Source: JBBTWV01 sp038062615 (GTDB lineage: Bacteria > Patescibacteriota > Gracilibacteria > UBA1369 > UM-FILTER-53-11). From it: a stretch of DNA of 7,887 bases. Made by a program: the position numbers and the translations under genes. The stretch lies in the NCBI GenBank assembly GCA_038062615.1, contig JBBTWV010000087.1, positions 1 to 7,887 of the forward strand. Reading direction: 5' to 3'. The notes under the pieces were generated by a model. That model saw only the letters and a list, made by a program, of their open reading frames with translations. It made no database searches and was not told where the DNA came from. Shown here piece after piece: positions 5,209-7,887 of this stretch. Position 1 is the first letter of the stretch. Every line of letters starts with the position of its first letter.

Positions 5209-6762
5209 ATGAGAAACAAAACACACAAAAAGATTCTCAAATTTGCTGCCACGGTGATGGTTGCAGCCGTGCTTACCAGCTTACTAGCAGGACTGAGTTT
5301 AACGTCTGCACAAGCCATAGAGCCTGGACCAACAGGCACCACAGCAATAGCAACGGCCACAGCAGACACCAAAGAACCATCCGCCGTGGAAAATCTTAAA
5401 GCCACTCCGGGTGATGGCCAAGTTCAACTTACATGGGACAACTCCACCGATAATGTTGGCGTGACCGGTTATAAAATTTATCGCGGTACGCATTCTGTAA
5501 AAACATCGGAGGATCAATATGACTTACCGGCGATTCCTGTTGGGAATGTAAAATCTTACACCGTAAAAAATCTTACCAACGGTCAGGCTTATTATTTCTC
5601 CCTAACCGCGCTGGACGCCGCCGGAAATGAGAGTTTGGATTACGCTTTAGAAGCACACGCAACTCCTAAAGAAGGTTTGCACCTGGCATCCATTGAAGAT
5701 AATGGCAAAGCGCCAGAAGTAAAAGATGTGAAGACAGAAGATGTTATTACGGTAACCGTAGAGTTTTCTGAACCCGTAAAACTTCCAGAAGAACACCCAG
5801 CCAGTGCATTTACGATTCAAAAAACCTTGGATAAGGCTCGCTTGCAAGTACAAAAAGCAGAAATTGATGCACGCGATGAAAGCGGCGTGACCGTACTTCT
5901 TACCACCGCGCCACAGCAAAAAGATGTGGAATATATGGTTACCGCGGGCATTGAAGTACAAGACTACTTTAACAATCCCGTTATCAGCGGAACTTCCGAC
6001 ACGGGAACCTTTGATGGAAGCGATAAGCAAAATGAACGAGTAACGCCGCCACCTTCTTCCTCACCCGATACGCAAGCACCTTCGGTAACGGCCGGCAGTG
6101 CGGATTATTCTAACCGCGTTACGGTGAGTTTTTCTGAGCCGGTAAAACTGCCAGAAAATCCTCTCAATAATTTTTCTATTCACAAAAAAGGCACTCAGCA
6201 AGTTTTGAAAGTCCTCAATGTCAGCTTAAGCGTGGACAAACAAACCGTGTATGTAAGCACCGATCCTCAACAAGCCGTGGAGTATGAAGTGCGCGTTACC
6301 GGAGTAAAAGATCTGGCCGGAAATAGCGTTGATGTTAAGGCAAATTCCGTTACGTTTACCGGGAAAACCACCGGCATTACGGATTTGATTCCGCCGGAAG
6401 ATGTCACTAATTTGATTGCGCGAATTAAAGATGCCGAAAAAAATATTGTGGAGTTGCGCTGGAAGCCCAGCAAAAATTCCGCAAAAGATTTGCAAGATCA
6501 AGTTTTGTATCAGAGTGATGATCGTTCGGGCAAAGCCTTTGGCGATGGAACATCTCTTGGCAGTACCACCGTGGCGCTGGAAGTGCAGGATCTGCAAGCC
6601 GGAAACTGGTATACATTTAAAGTGACTTCTAAAGATGAAAACGGCAATGAAAGTAAGGGGGCTTTGCGCTCCGTTTACTTGCCGCAAACTGGCCCGGGAG
6701 CTATTGCCGCAGGAATTACTTCCTTGGTGATGGGTTGGTACTCTCGCCGGAAAAAGAAATAG
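5209..6762 (+). CDS. secreted FN3 / Ig-like repeat protein with LPXTG-type cell-wall anchor
   Basis: Numbering is from the ATG at 5209 (517 residues); an in-frame ATG at 5185 would add 8 but lies inside the -10 box. The signal peptide has MRNKTHKK, a hydrophobic core (about 12-31) and a cleavage site after SAQA (33-36). The first FN3 domain is at about 55-153 (LTWDNSTDNVGVTGYKIYRG, then AYYFSLTALDAAGNES). Two Ig-like domains follow (about 155-268 and 290-387), each with the repeated core FSEPVKLPE. A PPPSSSPDTQAP linker (280-291) joins them. A second FN3 is at about 394-489 (WYTFKVTSKDENGNES). The C-terminus is LPQTG (491-495), a short hydrophobic segment and SRRKKK, the layout of a sortase substrate. 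It is expected to be exported by Sec and fixed to the surface, probably for adhesion. No sortase gene is in the window. Prepilin-like genes follow on the same strand 46 nt later. Confidence 0.9.
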   Translation: MRNKTHKKILKFAATVMVAAVLTSLLAGLSLTSAQAIEPGPTGTTAIATATADTKEPSAVENLKATPGDGQVQLTWDNSTDNVGVTGYKIYRGTHSVKTSEDQYDLPAIPVGNVKSYTVKNLTNGQAYYFSLTALDAAGNESLDYALEAHATPKEGLHLASIEDNGKAPEVKDVKTEDVITVTVEFSEPVKLPEEHPASAFTIQKTLDKARLQVQKAEIDARDESGVTVLLTTAPQQKDVEYMVTAGIEVQDYFNNPVISGTSDTGTFDGSDKQNERVTPPPSSSPDTQAPSVTAGSADYSNRVTVSFSEPVKLPENPLNNFSIHKKGTQQVLKVLNVSLSVDKQTVYVSTDPQQAVEYEVRVTGVKDLAGNSVDVKANSVTFTGKTTGITDLIPPEDVTNLIARIKDAEKNIVELRWKPSKNSAKDLQDQVLYQSDDRSGKAFGDGTSLGSTTVALEVQDLQAGNWYTFKVTSKDENGNESKGALRSVYLPQTGPGAIAAGITSLVMGWYSRRKKK

Positions 6763-6808
6763 GCAACGACCTCTGTGAAGGAAAAAATTGAAAATATGTT
6801 GAGAACCT

Positions 6809-7480
6809 ATGAAATCAATGAAAGACTTACCTCTCTTAGTGCTACTGCGCCTCAGCGAAGCCTCAGCGAAGCTGCCTCGCATCGCACTAAACTCGGGTGA
6901 AACACTCATCGAAGTCATTATCGCGGTTTCGGTTTTTGTTATCATCATGGGGGCGGCGGCGGGGATGCATGTGAACAGCATTCGCACCACTGCCATGAAT
7001 CGCAACGATATTCAGGCCGAACTTTTAGCGGATGACGGCATTGAATTCATCCGCAATATTCTCGGTACGAATTTTTTGCGTTTCGCGCCAAAGGCAGGGC
7101 AATGCTGGAATACCAAACTGACGCATACGAACATTGAAACGTGCGACCAGGCTTTGAACAAAATTCCTGCGGGGTCATATCGCGTGGCCATGGATCCGAC
7201 CAGTTCAGCTTTGCCGATTGTTCTTTCGGCGGCGGCTGATTTTGGGATAGCTCCATTTGATGCCAATAATCCAAATGCGTGGTATCAGATCAAGCTCGAT
7301 GATCAGCTGAATTTCTATAACTATCACCGCGGGACCGACAGCGTTTTTTTTCATACCATTCAAATCTCATATCCGGATCCGGATTTAATGCAGGTTATTT
7401 CTACCGTCGCATTCCGCGCCGGCAAGGACATGCGGGTTTTTAGAAAAAGCAACCTTTTTAACTCCATGTCCCGTGAATAA
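6809..7480 (+). CDS. type IV prepilin-like protein (pseudopilin/minor pilin)
   Basis: This 223-residue protein carries a prepilin signal: NSG followed by ETLIEVIIAVSVFVIIMG. Cleavage is expected after Gly30, leaving Glu at mature position 5 (Glu35) and a single N-terminal helix (about 34-54). Position 1 of the mature protein is Glu instead of the usual Phe/Met. The segment ELLADDGIEFIRNILGTNFL (71-90) matches, from memory, a pilin-like family common in CPR bacteria. Cys99 and Cys112 could form a disulfide in the globular part. In the family a prepilin peptidase (PilD) cleaves and methylates it before assembly into a pilus or pseudopilus. The 30-residue leader is long and includes an 11-bp tandem duplication (6850-6871). 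An in-frame ATG at 6821 would shorten it. No Shine-Dalgarno, promoter or terminator is seen in the 46-nt gap before it, so cotranscription with the surface-protein gene is likely. Its stop overlaps the next gene. Confidence 0.88.
   Translation: MKSMKDLPLLVLLRLSEASAKLPRIALNSGETLIEVIIAVSVFVIIMGAAAGMHVNSIRTTAMNRNDIQAELLADDGIEFIRNILGTNFLRFAPKAGQCWNTKLTHTNIETCDQALNKIPAGSYRVAMDPTSSALPIVLSAAADFGIAPFDANNPNAWYQIKLDDQLNFYNYHRGTDSVFFHTIQISYPDPDLMQVISTVAFRAGKDMRVFRKSNLFNSMSRE
6850..6871 (+). repeat. 11-bp perfect tandem duplication in the prepilin leader
   Basis: CCTCAGCGAAG occurs twice head to tail (6850-6860, 6861-6871). Since 11 is not a multiple of 3, gain or loss of a copy would shift the reading frame upstream of the prepilin cleavage site. 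It encodes part of LRLSEASAKL in the leader that is normally removed. Confidence 0.8.
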
Positions 7481-7887
7481 AGATTTTTCTTCGATGTCAT
7501 TGCGGACTCGTGATGACAATAGCCATAACTCCGGCGTCAGTCTCATCATCGCCGTCATTTTTGTCTCGTTCTTCATGCTGTTACTGGCAAATTTTGCCGA
7601 AGTGCAACTGGCGGTGGTTCGCAACGCAGGAAATTTCCGCAATCAACTCCGCGTCCAGAGTCTCGTTGATTCCACGGAAGAAGTCGCCACACTTCTTGCC
7701 GCCAAACATTTCAGCGGTTGGAACTCAAGACTGCAGGACACGGCGGCATACGAACAGATGCTTTGGGAAAATGCCAGGGCCATGGGGTTTGATTCTTGCG
7801 ATACGCAAAATGCCAACAATGGCACCAAACCGTGCGCGGGATTTTCGGTGCAAGGAAGAGGAGACGCCGGCACGAGAATTAATTTTA
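7473..7887 (+). CDS. PilX/GspK-like minor pilin, 3' end beyond window
   Basis: An open frame runs to the window end (138 codons from GTG 7473; 131 from ATG 7494). After a polar leader comes NSGVSLIIAVIFVSFFMLLLANFAE: a Gly preceding a single hydrophobic helix, like a class III signal (GTG numbering: Gly21, helix about 22-41). The mature residue 5 would be Ile, not Glu, as in GspK/PilX-type tip pseudopilins that lack Glu5. The following segment (VRNAGNFRNQLRVQSLVDST) is helical, as in the N-terminal stalk of these proteins, with Cys109 and Cys121 later. The GTG start overlaps the previous gene's end (GTGAATAA, 8 nt), supporting coupling. The ATG at 7494 is equally possible and gives a 14-residue leader. 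No Shine-Dalgarno is seen for either. Pilin-like nature is fairly sure; the exact subtype is not. Confidence 0.75.
   Translation, partial: MNKDFSSMSLRTRDDNSHNSGVSLIIAVIFVSFFMLLLANFAEVQLAVVRNAGNFRNQLRVQSLVDSTEEVATLLAAKHFSGWNSRLQDTAAYEQMLWENARAMGFDSCDTQNANNGTKPCAGFSVQGRGDAGTRINF
7495..7518. repeat. inverted repeat in the second prepilin leader
   Basis: TGTCAT (7495-7500) and ATGACA (7513-7518) are perfect inverted arms around a 12-nt centre starting TGCGG. The GTCATTGCGG core resembles, from memory, dispersed intergenic repeats of the GTCATTGCGAG kind found in many bacteria. Here it would lie within coding sequence for the cleaved leader. Confidence 0.35.

Noticed and set aside
5046..5405. Minus-strand open frame of 119 codons across the argS/surface-protein divergent region
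   Set aside because: It overlaps the argS N-terminus in another frame and the signal-peptide region of the surface protein; its hydrophobic composition mirrors that signal peptide.
6226..7005. Long minus-strand open frame of 259 codons
   Set aside because: It lies opposite two well-supported plus-strand genes, the surface protein and the prepilin, crosses their junction, is low in recognisable motifs and shows no start signals.
3380..7480. UGA recoding as in Gracilibacteria/Absconditabacteria
   Set aside because: argS ends with TGA right after a normal C-terminus, and the toxin also ends in TGA at its conserved end, so UGA works as stop.
1..7887. CRISPR array, insertion sequence, integron or phage genes
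   Set aside because: No regularly spaced direct repeats, transposase or integrase motifs, or terminal inverted repeats were seen on either strand.

Overview
This window most resembles a fragment of a small-genome bacterium of the Candidate Phyla Radiation (Patescibacteria, Parcubacteria-like). That is an inference from several signs: a prepilin of the GETLIEV / LADDGIEFIRN type, a secreted fibronectin/Ig-like protein ending in LPQTG, an arginyl-tRNA synthetase whose HIGH motif reads GVHH, tight gene packing and almost no recognisable Shine-Dalgarno sites. UGA acts as a stop (ends of argS and of the toxin), so the UGA-recoded Gracilibacteria/Absconditabacteria code is not in use.

Layout. Positions 1-896 (minus strand) hold a type II toxin-antitoxin operon. 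It has a near-consensus promoter (TTGACG-N17-TATAAT), an operator-like palindrome, a RelB/DinJ-type antitoxin and a YafQ/RelE-type toxin joined by a TAATG stop/start overlap. Only 18 nt further on is an isoprenylcysteine-carboxyl-methyltransferase-like membrane protein, broken by an amber codon exactly where the family has its conserved Tyr. Positions 982-1255 hold a tRNA-Ser(CGA) gene on the minus strand between two blocks of hairpin-forming sequence. Positions 1261-3298 (plus strand) are a two-gene unit behind a second TTGACG-N17-TATAAT promoter: a soluble histidine kinase with no recognisable sensor or receiver domain, then an unrecognised protein with a helical soluble part and a C-terminal two-helix membrane hairpin. 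A stem-loop at 3351-3383 separates this unit from convergent argS (3380-5086, minus).

A roughly 100-bp divergent region at 5087-5208 carries the argS promoter, placed so that argS mRNA may be leaderless, and the promoter of a surface gene group on the plus strand. That group has an LPXTG-anchored FN3/Ig-like protein, a type IV prepilin-like protein and a second, incomplete prepilin-like protein (PilX/GspK-like) that runs off the window end. The right third therefore appears to be a cell-envelope/pilus locus and the middle a signalling pair. The left part is a TA module beside a tRNA gene.

Nothing here is clearly a new defence or mobile system. The best candidates for undescribed biology are the kinase plus two-helix membrane protein pair (1325-3298) and the repeat-bearing prepilin leaders (6850-6871, 7495-7518).
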